NCBI GenBank assembly: GCA_963726775.1
Contig: CAVSDL010000001.1
Location: forward strand, 1,116,001 to 1,180,000
Origin: CAIWHR01 sp963726775
Lineage (GTDB): Bacteria > Pseudomonadota > Gammaproteobacteria > Burkholderiales > Casimicrobiaceae
Length of the DNA stretch: 64,000 nt
Reading direction: 5' to 3'
The number at the start of each line of letters is the position of its first letter. Position 1 is the first letter of the stretch. The notes under the pieces were generated by a model. It saw nothing but the letters and a program-made list of their open reading frames with translations. It had not been told where the DNA came from and searched no databases. Positions 27,652 to 35,982 of this stretch are shown here, piece by piece. Position numbers and translations under genes: made by a program.

Positions 27652-28758
27652 TCAACGACGACGCTGCCAGAGCCCGCCGGGCATGGAAGCGGCGCGGCCG
27701 TCGAGCTCGAGCGCAAGCAGCGCGGCGGCGACGGCCTCCGCCGCAAGGCCGGTGCAAAGGACGAGGGCATCAACGCCGGTGGGAGCGTACCCGAGCGCCA
27801 CCGCTACCGCGCGCGCGTCGCCCGCGAGGGCGCTGTCGCCGTCTTCGACGTCCGATGGCTGCGGGCCGGCCGCGCTGCCGCGCGTGTTCGGCAGCCGCAG
27901 CTCGTCGAGCACGTCCTGCGCGGTTTCGACGAGTTTGGCACCCTCGCGGAGCAGCTTGTGGCAGCCTTTGGAAAACGGCGAGTGGATCGAGCCGGGCAGC
28001 GCGAAGACTTCGCGTCCCTGCTCGCCGGCGAGACGCGCGGTGATCAACGATCCGGACGAAAGTGTGGCCTCGACCACGAGTATCCCGCGTCCCAGTCCGC
28101 TGACCAGGCGGTTGCGGCGCGGAAAATTCTGCGGCAACGGCGGAGTACCCGGCGAGAATTCGGAGATCAGCAGGCCGCGCTCGGCAAGTTGGTGGGCAAG
28201 ATCGCGGTTCCTTGCGGGATAGATGCGATCCAATCCGGTGCCGACTACGGCGATGCTACTGCCGGCTTCCTTCAAGCCGCCGCGGTGCGCCGCGGCGTCT
28301 ATGCCCACCGCCAGCCCGCTGACGATCGTCAGGCCGGCCGCCGACAGCGCGGCCGCAAAGGCCTCGGCATCGGCGATGCCCTGCGGCGTCGCATTGCGGC
28401 TGCCGACGATCGCCAGCGCCGGATTTGCCAGAAGCCCGCGACGGCCTATGCAGTAAAGAACGGGCGGCGGATCGCCGATTTCAAGCAACTGAGGCGGGTA
28501 GTCGGCGTCGTCCCACGCAACGATGCCATGTCCGGGTTCGCCGACCCACGCCAGCGTCGCCGCGAGTCTAGGCGCATCAGGACCGGCATCGATGGCCGCT
28601 GCCGCGGGTGGGGCGACGATCCTGCGGCGCTGCGCGGGTGGAGCGGCCAGGATGGCCTCCGGACCGCCGAAGGCGCGCAGCAGGTCGACCAGCGGGCGTG
28701 GGCCGACCCCCATGACCTGGAGCCGGATCCAGGCCTCGGCGCGCGCGTCAACGTTCAT
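27652..28758 (-). CDS. dprA: DNA-processing protein DprA (Smf)
   Basis: 368-residue Rossmann-fold protein that protects incoming single-stranded DNA and loads RecA during natural transformation. The hallmark segments are AIVGSRNATPQGIADAE, SGLAVGIDAAAHRG, the GTGLDRIYPARN loop, SEFSPGTPPLPQNFPRRNR and VEATLSSGSLITARLA. A C-terminal winged-helix-like DML1 segment (from about 315) is present. It precedes topB with 112 bases between. ComM, another competence helicase, is also in this window (60.7 kb), so a transformation capacity is plausible but not shown. Confidence 0.95.
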   Translation of the reverse strand: MNVDARAEAWIRLQVMGVGPRPLVDLLRAFGGPEAILAAPPAQRRRIVAPPAAAAIDAGPDAPRLAATLAWVGEPGHGIVAWDDADYPPQLLEIGDPPPVLYCIGRRGLLANPALAIVGSRNATPQGIADAEAFAAALSAAGLTIVSGLAVGIDAAAHRGGLKEAGSSIAVVGTGLDRIYPARNRDLAHQLAERGLLISEFSPGTPPLPQNFPRRNRLVSGLGRGILVVEATLSSGSLITARLAGEQGREVFALPGSIHSPFSKGCHKLLREGAKLVETAQDVLDELRLPNTRGSAAGPQPSDVEDGDSALAGDARAVAVALGYAPTGVDALVLCTGLAAEAVAAALLALELDGRAASMPGGLWQRRR

Positions 28759-28791
28759 CGCGGACGCCCGCGGCGGCGGGGCTCCAGCCGG

Positions 28792-29889
28792 CTACGGCTT
28801 GCGGACGTAGTCGCCGAGTTCCACCGGGTCGGATGTGTTGAGGACGAGCCCGTAGGAGACGCGGTCGAAGACGCGGAACACGAACAGCAGCCCCGTTCGC
28901 TCGTCGGGCACCTGGACAAAGCGATCGGGCTGGAAAAACTTGGTCTGCTCCTGAAAACGGGCGAGAAGGTCGGGCTCCTTCGACGGCCGCGGATCCGGGA
29001 TGGGGGGCACGACATGGTAGATCGCGAACACGGTGCCAACATCGATGCCGTCCGCGGTGCCCTTGTCGATGGTGACGATCCAGCCGCGGGCCGCCTCGGC
29101 CGCATCGCGTCCGAGCGCGATGATCCGGCCGTTGACGGGCCTGTCCGGGGGGTGCGGCGCGTAATTGACGACCTGCTCGCGTGGCGACGGAACCAGCCGG
29201 TCGCCCACCAGGATTTCCTCGCGGGCGCCGACAATGCGCATCGTCGAGACCGTATCGAAGCGATCGACCTTGGCCGTACCGAGGTATTGCTGTTCGTAGC
29301 CCAGCACCTCGCCGGTGTCGAGCGAGGTCAACACGCGCCCGGGACGATAAAGCCGCCACAGGTTGCCGGCCCTGGTATCGATGCCGGTCGCGTAGACCAT
29401 ATCGCCCTCGCCGCGAACGACGCGCTGGTCACGCCCGGCAATGATCTCGGCGGAATCCTTGAGCCCGTCGGGCCCGGTGATGAGCGGCCAGGACAGGAAC
29501 GGCTCGATATCGCCGGGCGGTACGGATGGGATCGACTCGACGTCGATGGGCGTGACGCGCGCCGTCGGCGACAGCTTGATGGTCGGGTTGGCAACCGTCA
29601 GCCGCCACTGTCCATCCGCCTTGTCGAGCACGATGACGTCGCCCGGATAGATCCGGTGCGGATTGGCGATCTGCTCGCGGTTCAACCGCCAGATTTCCGG
29701 CCACCGCCACGGATCCTTGAGAAATTTCCCGGCGATCCCCCACAGCGTGTCGCCTTTCACCACCGTGTAGCGGTCGGAGGCCTGCTCCTTGATCACGAGC
29801 TCGTCGGCGCGCGCGGCTGCGACGCCAAGCGCCAGCAGCGCGGCGGTCGCGACGAGGGTGCATTTCGGTATGCTAAACTTCTGGCGCAT
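28792..29889 (-). CDS. LysM domain-containing periplasmic protein
   Basis: 365 residues. A signal peptide (1-28, ending AAARADE) precedes a LysM domain at about 38-85 with YTVVKGDTLWGIAGKFLKDP and the ending NPHRIYPGDVIVL; LysM binds peptidoglycan. The C-terminal two thirds has no catalytic motif that I recognise. This gene is regularly found beside dprA and divergent from def in betaproteobacteria, where its role is undetermined. I chose the ATG at 29887-29889 because the signal peptide starts there; a start 17 codons upstream would precede it with charged residues. Its divergent promoter region with def is 178 bases. Confidence 0.88.
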   Translation of the reverse strand: MRQKFSIPKCTLVATAALLALGVAAARADELVIKEQASDRYTVVKGDTLWGIAGKFLKDPWRWPEIWRLNREQIANPHRIYPGDVIVLDKADGQWRLTVANPTIKLSPTARVTPIDVESIPSVPPGDIEPFLSWPLITGPDGLKDSAEIIAGRDQRVVRGEGDMVYATGIDTRAGNLWRLYRPGRVLTSLDTGEVLGYEQQYLGTAKVDRFDTVSTMRIVGAREEILVGDRLVPSPREQVVNYAPHPPDRPVNGRIIALGRDAAEAARGWIVTIDKGTADGIDVGTVFAIYHVVPPIPDPRPSKEPDLLARFQEQTKFFQPDRFVQVPDERTGLLFVFRVFDRVSYGLVLNTSDPVELGDYVRKP

Positions 29890-30067
29890 AAAGCCTCTTC
29901 CGGTGGGGGCGGGGCTTGCCATCGTCCTAAACCGCCCCAAAATAAGGGCTTAGGGCGGATTCTGCATCTGGAATCTGCATTTTGCAAGCCGGGCGTGCGG
30001 CGCAGCCCGCGACCGGGGCCCGGTTGCCGGACGGCGCTTGCTAACGACGGCACCCGCAAACCCGTAC

Positions 30068-30571
30068 ATGGCCCTTCTGACGATCCTCGAATACCCCGAT
30101 CCGCGGCTGCGAAAGCTTGCCGCGCCGGTCGCCGCGGTCACGCCGGAAATCCAGAAGCTGGTCCGGGACATGGCCGACACGATGTACGCAGCCCCGGGAA
30201 TCGGACTTGCCGCGACCCAGGTGGACGTGCATAAGCGGATCATTGTCATGGACATTTCTGAAAACCGCGACACATTGCGTGTCTTCATCAATCCGGTAAT
30301 CGTCACGGCCGCCGGCGAAGCCGAGACCGAGGAAGGCTGCCTTTCCGTGCCGGGGTATTACGACAAAGTGACCCGCGCGGCGACGGTCCGCGTTCGTGCT
30401 TGGGACGAGCGGGGCGTGGGTTTCGAGACGGATGCCGACGGCCTGCTTGCCGTCTGCATCCAGCACGAAGTGGACCATCTGTTCGGCAGGGTCTTTGTCG
30501 ACCACCTGTCGCCGCTGAAGCGTGCGCGACTTGCCGCGAGGGCCCGCAAGAAGCAGCGACTGGCCGGTTGA
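30068..30571 (+). CDS. def: Peptide deformylase
   Basis: 167-residue metalloenzyme that removes the formyl group from nascent proteins. The three family motifs are complete: GIGLAATQV (44-52), EGCLS (89-93, metal ligand C91) and QHEVDHLFG (132-140, metal ligands H133 and H137, catalytic E134). Start ATG 30068; the stop overlaps the fmt ATG by one base (TGATG), so the two are coupled. Confidence 0.97.
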   Translation: MALLTILEYPDPRLRKLAAPVAAVTPEIQKLVRDMADTMYAAPGIGLAATQVDVHKRIIVMDISENRDTLRVFINPVIVTAAGEAETEEGCLSVPGYYDKVTRAATVRVRAWDERGVGFETDADGLLAVCIQHEVDHLFGRVFVDHLSPLKRARLAARARKKQRLAG

Positions 30572-31539
30572 TGCGGGTCGGGTTTGCCGGCACGCCGGCG
30601 TTTGCGGCGACAGCCTTGGCCGCGCTCGTAGACGCCCAATTCGAAGTACCGATCGTTCTGACCCGACCCGACCGTCCAAAAGGTCGGGGCCTCGAGATCG
30701 TTCCGTCGCCTGTCAAGGCGCTCGCGGTCGTGCGCGGGCTCCCGCTGCTGCAGCCGGTATCGCTTGCGTCCCCGCAGGAGCGTTTGCCCGTGCTCGCTGT
30801 TCCGCTCGACGTTCTGGTCGTGGCCGCCTTCGGGATGATCCTCCCGCCGGCGGTGCTCGCCTGGCCCCGGCATGGATGCCTCAATATCCATGCCTCGCTA
30901 TTGCCCCGCTGGCGTGGCGCGGCGCCGATTCAGCGGGCGCTCGAGGCGGGCGACCCCGAAACGGGAGTCACGATCATGCAGATGGACGCCGGCCTCGATA
31001 CCGGGCCCATCGTCGAGGCCGTACGAATTTCAATTGCGCCACGGGAAACGGCCGCGACGCTGGAGCGCAGGCTGGCGGCGGTCGGCGCCGCCGCAATGAT
31101 CGCGACGCTCTCCCGCCTCCACGCGGAGGGTAGGCTCGCCGTCGCTCCGCAGGCCGCGCAAGGCGCAACCTATGCCACCAAGATCGGCAGGATCGATGCG
31201 GCGATCGACTGGAGCGCCAGCGCTGCCGAAATCGACCGCCGGGTGCGCGCCTTCGACCCTGCGCCGGGGGCCACGGCGGCGATTGCCGGCACGCCCCTGA
31301 AGGTTTGGAAGGCCGAACCTGTATCGAATCCTCCGCCGGTCGGGCCGCCAGGCACCGTGCTTGCGGCGGGGGCGGCCGGCGTCGTGGTTGCCTGCGGGGA
31401 AGGGGCCCTGCGAATCACCGAAATGCAGCCCGCCGGCGGCCGCCGAATGTCCGCCGCCGCGTTTGTCGCCGGACGGCACATTGCACCGGGTGCGCGGTTC
31501 GCCGTCCGACCGGCGCCCGATGCGACGAATCGCGGTTGA
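30571..31539 (+). CDS. fmt: Methionyl-tRNA formyltransferase
   Basis: 322-residue enzyme that formylates initiator Met-tRNA using 10-formyltetrahydrofolate. N-terminal Rossmann domain with GFAGTPAFAA and the signature NIHASLLPRWRGAAPIQRA; the loop MQMDAGLDTGPIV follows, then the C-terminal OB-like domain. Coupled with def, whose product later removes the same formyl group. Confidence 0.96.
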   Translation: MRVGFAGTPAFAATALAALVDAQFEVPIVLTRPDRPKGRGLEIVPSPVKALAVVRGLPLLQPVSLASPQERLPVLAVPLDVLVVAAFGMILPPAVLAWPRHGCLNIHASLLPRWRGAAPIQRALEAGDPETGVTIMQMDAGLDTGPIVEAVRISIAPRETAATLERRLAAVGAAAMIATLSRLHAEGRLAVAPQAAQGATYATKIGRIDAAIDWSASAAEIDRRVRAFDPAPGATAAIAGTPLKVWKAEPVSNPPPVGPPGTVLAAGAAGVVVACGEGALRITEMQPAGGRRMSAAAFVAGRHIAPGARFAVRPAPDATNRG

Positions 31540-31816
31540 ATCGCCCCATGCCGCGGCCAACCCATTCGTGCCTGCGCTGTCGCCGGCACCACGAGGGCGC
31601 CGCCAAGCCGGAGCCCGGCCTGCGATGACCGGCGATCGGACGAAGACCCGCCCGCCGCTCGAGACGGCCGCATCGAATCCGTCGCCAGCGCAGAGGATGA
31701 ATCTCGAGCGACCCCCGGGTGGCGTCATTGCGGGCTTGTCGAGTACGCCTCTGTCGATCGCGGAGCGCGTTGCGCGGTCGCGCGCGATGGCGGCGGGCTG
31801 ATCGCGGCGGCGACGC

Positions 31817-33121
31817 GTGCAGGAAGCCCAGCGGCAGGCCGCGCTTGTCATCCAACGCGTCCTGGACGGCGCGGCCCTTTCGGCCGCGCTGGCGGCCGTC
31901 GCGCCACCGGGGGACGCCATGGCGGGCCGGCGTCGCGCGCTCGTGCAGGAGCTCGCCTACGGCACGTTACGGCACTGGGGAACGCTCGCGGCGCTCGTCG
32001 GCCGGCTCGCCGCCAAACCGCTTTCCGATCCCGCGCTCGCTTGTCTCGTCGCCGTCGCGCTCTATCAGCTCGAACACACCCGCGCGCCTCCTTTCGCGGT
32101 CGTCGACCACGCCGTCGACGCGGCGGCGGCGATCCTGCGCCCGGCAGTGAAACCGCTGGTCAATGCGCTGCTGCGGCGCTATCTCCGCGAGCGCGATGCC
32201 CTCTACGCGGCACTGCGCGACGACGCCGTCGCCAGGTGGTCGCATCCCGCCTGGTGGATCGACCGCGTGCGAAGCGAATATCCGGACGACTGGGAAGCGG
32301 TCCTCGACGCCGGAAACCACCGGCCGCCGTTGACCCTTCGCGTCAACCGGCGCGTAAGCACGCGCGACGCGCTGCTTGCGCGGTTTGCCGCCGCAAACGT
32401 CGCGGCAACGCCCGCCGGGGTTGCCGGCATCATCGTCGAGCCGCCCAAGCCCGTCCCGCAATTGCCCGGCTATGAAGAAGGGGCCTTTTCGGTGCAGGAT
32501 CTGGGCGCGCAACTGGCAGCGCCGCTGTTGCGTGTCGCGGACGGGATGCGCGTGCTCGACGCCTGCGCGGCGCCCGGTGGCAAGACGACGCACCTTGCCG
32601 AACTTGCCGACGTTCTGCTAACCGCGCTCGACGGTGACGCCGCGCGGCTTCCGCGGGTACGCGAGAATCTCGCGCGCCTCACGCTCGCGAGCCCTCGCGT
32701 GCAGGTGGTCGCCGGTGACGCCGGCAACCCTGCGGCGTGGTGGGACGGGCAACCGTTCGATCGCATTCTGGCCGACGTGCCCTGCACTGCCTCCGGCGTC
32801 GTGCGCCGCCACCCGGATGCCAAGTGGCTGCGGCGAGACTCCGACGTCGAGGGCTTCGCGAGACAGCAGGCGCGGCTCCTCGCGGCGCTATGGCCGTGCC
32901 TTGCGCAGGGCGGGCTTATTCTGTACGCGACGTGCTCGCTGTTCGGCGACGAAAACGATGCGCAGGTCGGAACGTTCATGGCGAACCATGGCGATGCGTT
33001 GCGCGAAACCATCACCTTTGCGCCCGGCATCGTCGATCGCCGCGGACAACTCTTGCCTTCGCTCCCCGGCGCGAGCCACAATCACGACGGTTTCTTCTAC
33101 GCGCTGCTCCGCAAGGCCTGA
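31817..33121 (+). CDS. rsmB: 16S rRNA (cytosine-967-C5)-methyltransferase RsmB (Sun/Fmu)
   Basis: 434 residues. An N-terminal NusB-like RNA-binding domain (to about 140) is followed by a SAM-dependent methyltransferase. The SAM motif is VLDACAAPGGKTTHLAEL; the two catalytic cysteines lie in ADVPCTASGVV and LYATCSLF. The start is GTG (31817-31819, MQEAQRQAALVIQRVL), which fits homologues; no ATG is close. The 277-base gap after fmt has no recognisable gene, only a 58-codon frame that I do not trust. Confidence 0.95.
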   Translation: MQEAQRQAALVIQRVLDGAALSAALAAVAPPGDAMAGRRRALVQELAYGTLRHWGTLAALVGRLAAKPLSDPALACLVAVALYQLEHTRAPPFAVVDHAVDAAAAILRPAVKPLVNALLRRYLRERDALYAALRDDAVARWSHPAWWIDRVRSEYPDDWEAVLDAGNHRPPLTLRVNRRVSTRDALLARFAAANVAATPAGVAGIIVEPPKPVPQLPGYEEGAFSVQDLGAQLAAPLLRVADGMRVLDACAAPGGKTTHLAELADVLLTALDGDAARLPRVRENLARLTLASPRVQVVAGDAGNPAAWWDGQPFDRILADVPCTASGVVRRHPDAKWLRRDSDVEGFARQQARLLAALWPCLAQGGLILYATCSLFGDENDAQVGTFMANHGDALRETITFAPGIVDRRGQLLPSLPGASHNHDGFFYALLRKA

Positions 33122-33219
33122 GCCGGCGCGACCGGCAGGGGCGCCCGCCTTCGCTCGGGCCGCGTCCGGAATCGCGCCGACGTCCATCCCGTCCCGCTGT
33201 CTTCCGCATCGCTTTCGGC

Positions 33220-33825
33220 ATGTCGCCCCTCCCAACTTTCGTCCGACCCGCAGGCCTCCGGCTTGGCGGCGCCTCGCCATGCCGGAGCCTGCTCGCGGTT
33301 CTGTTCGCCGCGGCCATGTTTCTCGCGTCCGCGGCGGGCGCCGACACGATCGTCGTCAAGGCGGCCGAGATTCATACCGAGGAGGACGGCTACTACCTCA
33401 ATGCCGAGTTCGAGTTCAACCTCAGCTCCACTCTGGAGGAGGCGCTGCAGAAAGGCGTGCCTCTCTATTTCCTGCTCGAGTTCGAGCTTTCCCGCCCGCG
33501 CTGGTATTGGTTCGACGAAAAGGTGCTGACGGCGACCACGCAATATCGCGTCGCCTACAACGCCCTGACGCGCCAGTACCGCGCGGCGTCCGGCCTCCTC
33601 GGGCAGACTTTCGACTCGGTGGACGAGCTCGAGCGCTTCCTGTCGCGAGTCACTTCGCGCGAGGTGGCACGACGCGACCAGCTCGCCAAGGGCGCGCGAT
33701 ACGATGCCGCGGTTCGGCTGCGCCTCGACGTCAACCAGTTGCCAAAACCATTTCAGGTGAGCGCGCTTGCATCGCGCGAGTGGACGCTGCAGTCGGAGTG
33801 GTATCGCTGGAGCTTCGCCCCATGA
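33220..33825 (+). CDS. DUF4390 protein (predicted exported, unknown function)
   Basis: 201 residues with a long signal peptide or N-terminal anchor (about 1-42, hydrophobic stretch LLAVLFAAAMFLASAAGA). The mature part has the DUF4390 pattern: alternating beta strands with the conserved aromatic-rich LSRPRWYWFDEK and a C-terminal EWYRWSF. Function unknown. It is always or nearly always placed between rsmB and the ntrY-like kinase in betaproteobacteria, and its stop overlaps the kinase start (ATGA), so a role in what that kinase senses is a reasonable guess. Confidence 0.87.
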   Translation: MSPLPTFVRPAGLRLGGASPCRSLLAVLFAAAMFLASAAGADTIVVKAAEIHTEEDGYYLNAEFEFNLSSTLEEALQKGVPLYFLLEFELSRPRWYWFDEKVLTATTQYRVAYNALTRQYRAASGLLGQTFDSVDELERFLSRVTSREVARRDQLAKGARYDAAVRLRLDVNQLPKPFQVSALASREWTLQSEWYRWSFAP

Positions 33826-35975
33826 GCGGGCTTCCGGGCAAGCGGGGGTTGCGCTGGCTACTGCTGACGTCGACGTCTCTATCCGCGATTGCGGTATTCC
33901 TGCTCGCCGCAGCGACCGCGAACACCGCCCTGTTCGCGCAGGGCTACGACACGCTGCTGGTCGTCAACGCCGTTCTCATCGCGCTGCTGATGGTCGTCGT
34001 CGGTTGGCAGCTGTGGCAGCTGTGGTGCAAGCGGAAAGCCGGGGTATTCGGTTCGCGCCTGGCGGTGCGGCTCGTATTGCTGTTTGCGTTGGTCGCGGTG
34101 CTGCCGGGGGCGCTCGTGTATGCAACGTCGGTGTTGTTCATCGGGCGCAGCATCGAAAGCTGGTTCGACGTTCGCGTCGACCGCGCGCTGGACGGGGGTT
34201 TGAACCTCGGCCGCAAGACGCTCGATTATCTGCTCAAGGAGACGAGCAACAAGGCAGGGCAGATCGCCTTGACGCTGGCCGACGCCCGCGCCGACAACCT
34301 CGCGCCGCGCCTCAACCGCGCCACCGAACAGGCGGGCGTCTACGAAGCCGCGGTGTTCACGACAACCGGCGGCGTGCTCGCGGTTGCCGGCGTCGGCGCC
34401 TCGACCGCGACACCTGAGCCACCGCCCGCGGCGGCGCTGCGGCGCGCGCGCCAGCAGCAGACCGTCGCCGAATTCGACGAGGGCCGCCAATTGCTGCGCG
34501 TCGTCGTGCCGGTGAACAGCGACGACCGGCTCGAGCCCGTCCGGGTGTTGCAGGTGATGGAACCCGTGCCGAAGGCGCTTGTGCAGGATTTCGAGACGGT
34601 CCGATCGGGGTGGGACGACTATCAGAAGATTTCGCTCTCGCGACAGGTGTTCAAGCGCATCTACGCCCTTACCCTGACGCTCACGTTGCTTCTGACGCTC
34701 ACGTCGGCGCTGGGGCTTGCGGTCGTTCTGTCGGAGCGCTTCGCGGCGCCGCTCGGGCTCCTCGCCGAAGGGACGCGCGCGGTGGCGCAGGGCGACTTCA
34801 CGCGCCGGCAGCCGGTCACCTCGCGCGACGAACTGGGCGTGCTCACGGAATCGTTCAACAGGATGACCGCGCAGCTGGCCGAAGCGCAGCAAAAGACCGA
34901 GGAGTCGCGGCGCGCGACGGAGACCACGCGCGCGTATCTCGAAAGCATTCTCGGGAATCTGTCCGCAGGCGTGCTCGCCTTCGACGACGTGTATCGGCTG
35001 CGGACCGCGAACGCGAGCGCCGCGGTGATCCTCCAGCAGCCGCTCGCCGATCTGATGGGCATCCCGCTGGGCGACTGGGGCCGCAACCTGCCGGCGCTGG
35101 CGCCTTTCGCCGGATTGGTCGCCGAGAGCTTTCGCAGCAGCCGGGACGGGCAGTGGCAGAAGCAGGCGGAGCTCGCGGTCGCAACCCTGACGCGTGTGCT
35201 GCTCCTGCGCGGCTCGCGCCTGCCTGTGGCGCCGGTCGCGGGTTACGTCGTCGTGTTCGACGACGTCACCGATCTCGCGCAGGCGCAGCGCGATGCGGCG
35301 TGGGGCGAAGTGGCGCGGCGCCTGGCGCATGAAATCAAGAATCCGCTCACCCCGATCCAGCTTTCCGCAGAGCGACTCGCCGTGAAGCTCGCACCCAAAC
35401 TGGCGGCACCGGACCAGGAAACCCTCAAGCGCGGCGCGCAGACGATCATTGCACAGGTCGCGGCGATGAAGCAGATGGTCGACGATTTCGCGGTCTACGC
35501 CAGGCAGCCGCGCCCGGGGACGATGCAGCCCGTGGACACGGGCGCCCTCTTGCAGGATGTCCTTGCGTTGTATGACAATCTGCGCCCGCAAGTCACGCTG
35601 TCGCTTCCACCCGTGCCCCTAGTCATCCAGGGCGAGCCCACCCGGCTGCGTCAGGTATTCCACAACCTTCTGCAGAACGCGATCGACGCCCAGGCCGACG
35701 TCCCCGGACCCTGCTACGACATCGCCCTCGCGGCGCGGGGCGACGAGGTCGCACTGACCTTCGGCGACGCCGGCACCGGGTTCGGCGACGATGTGCGCTC
35801 GCGGGCGTTCGAGCCGTACGTGACGACCAAAGCGAAAGGCACCGGGCTCGGACTCGCGATCGTGAAGAAGATCATCGACGAGCACGGTGGCCGCGTCGAG
35901 ATTGCCAACCGGTCGCCGCGCGGAGCGCAGGTGACGCTCGTTTTTCCGCGCAGCGGCACAAGCGGCGTAGGATAG
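33822..35975 (+). CDS. ntrY: NtrY-like sensor histidine kinase
   Basis: 717-residue membrane histidine kinase. Order: membrane helices near 11-31, 43-66 and 80-104; an extracytoplasmic segment to about 280; a further helix at 281-303; HAMP (304-356); PAS (about 370-480); HisKA with phospho-acceptor H503 in RRLAHEIKNPLTPIQ; HATPase with N-box HNLLQNAIDAQ, G1 GDAGTGFGDD and G2 GTGLGLAIV. It should phosphorylate the downstream response regulator, seven bases away. NtrY/NtrX systems act in nitrogen or redox control in alpha- and betaproteobacteria; the signal here is unknown. The ATG (33822) overlaps the DUF4390 stop. Confidence 0.94.
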   Translation: MSGLPGKRGLRWLLLTSTSLSAIAVFLLAAATANTALFAQGYDTLLVVNAVLIALLMVVVGWQLWQLWCKRKAGVFGSRLAVRLVLLFALVAVLPGALVYATSVLFIGRSIESWFDVRVDRALDGGLNLGRKTLDYLLKETSNKAGQIALTLADARADNLAPRLNRATEQAGVYEAAVFTTTGGVLAVAGVGASTATPEPPPAAALRRARQQQTVAEFDEGRQLLRVVVPVNSDDRLEPVRVLQVMEPVPKALVQDFETVRSGWDDYQKISLSRQVFKRIYALTLTLTLLLTLTSALGLAVVLSERFAAPLGLLAEGTRAVAQGDFTRRQPVTSRDELGVLTESFNRMTAQLAEAQQKTEESRRATETTRAYLESILGNLSAGVLAFDDVYRLRTANASAAVILQQPLADLMGIPLGDWGRNLPALAPFAGLVAESFRSSRDGQWQKQAELAVATLTRVLLLRGSRLPVAPVAGYVVVFDDVTDLAQAQRDAAWGEVARRLAHEIKNPLTPIQLSAERLAVKLAPKLAAPDQETLKRGAQTIIAQVAAMKQMVDDFAVYARQPRPGTMQPVDTGALLQDVLALYDNLRPQVTLSLPPVPLVIQGEPTRLRQVFHNLLQNAIDAQADVPGPCYDIALAARGDEVALTFGDAGTGFGDDVRSRAFEPYVTTKAKGTGLGLAIVKKIIDEHGGRVEIANRSPRGAQVTLVFPRSGTSGVG

Positions 35976-35982
35976 GCGCCCG

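Noticed and set aside
31625..31801. 58-codon plus-strand frame between fmt and rsmB
   Set aside because: No family, no ribosome binding site; the gap may be a remnant of another gene but nothing shows it.
32634..35975. Single plus-strand frame of 1113 codons seeming to fuse a protein to the NtrY kinase
   Set aside because: Only the part from 33822 is a kinase. The upstream part is an out-of-frame shadow of rsmB and DUF4390.
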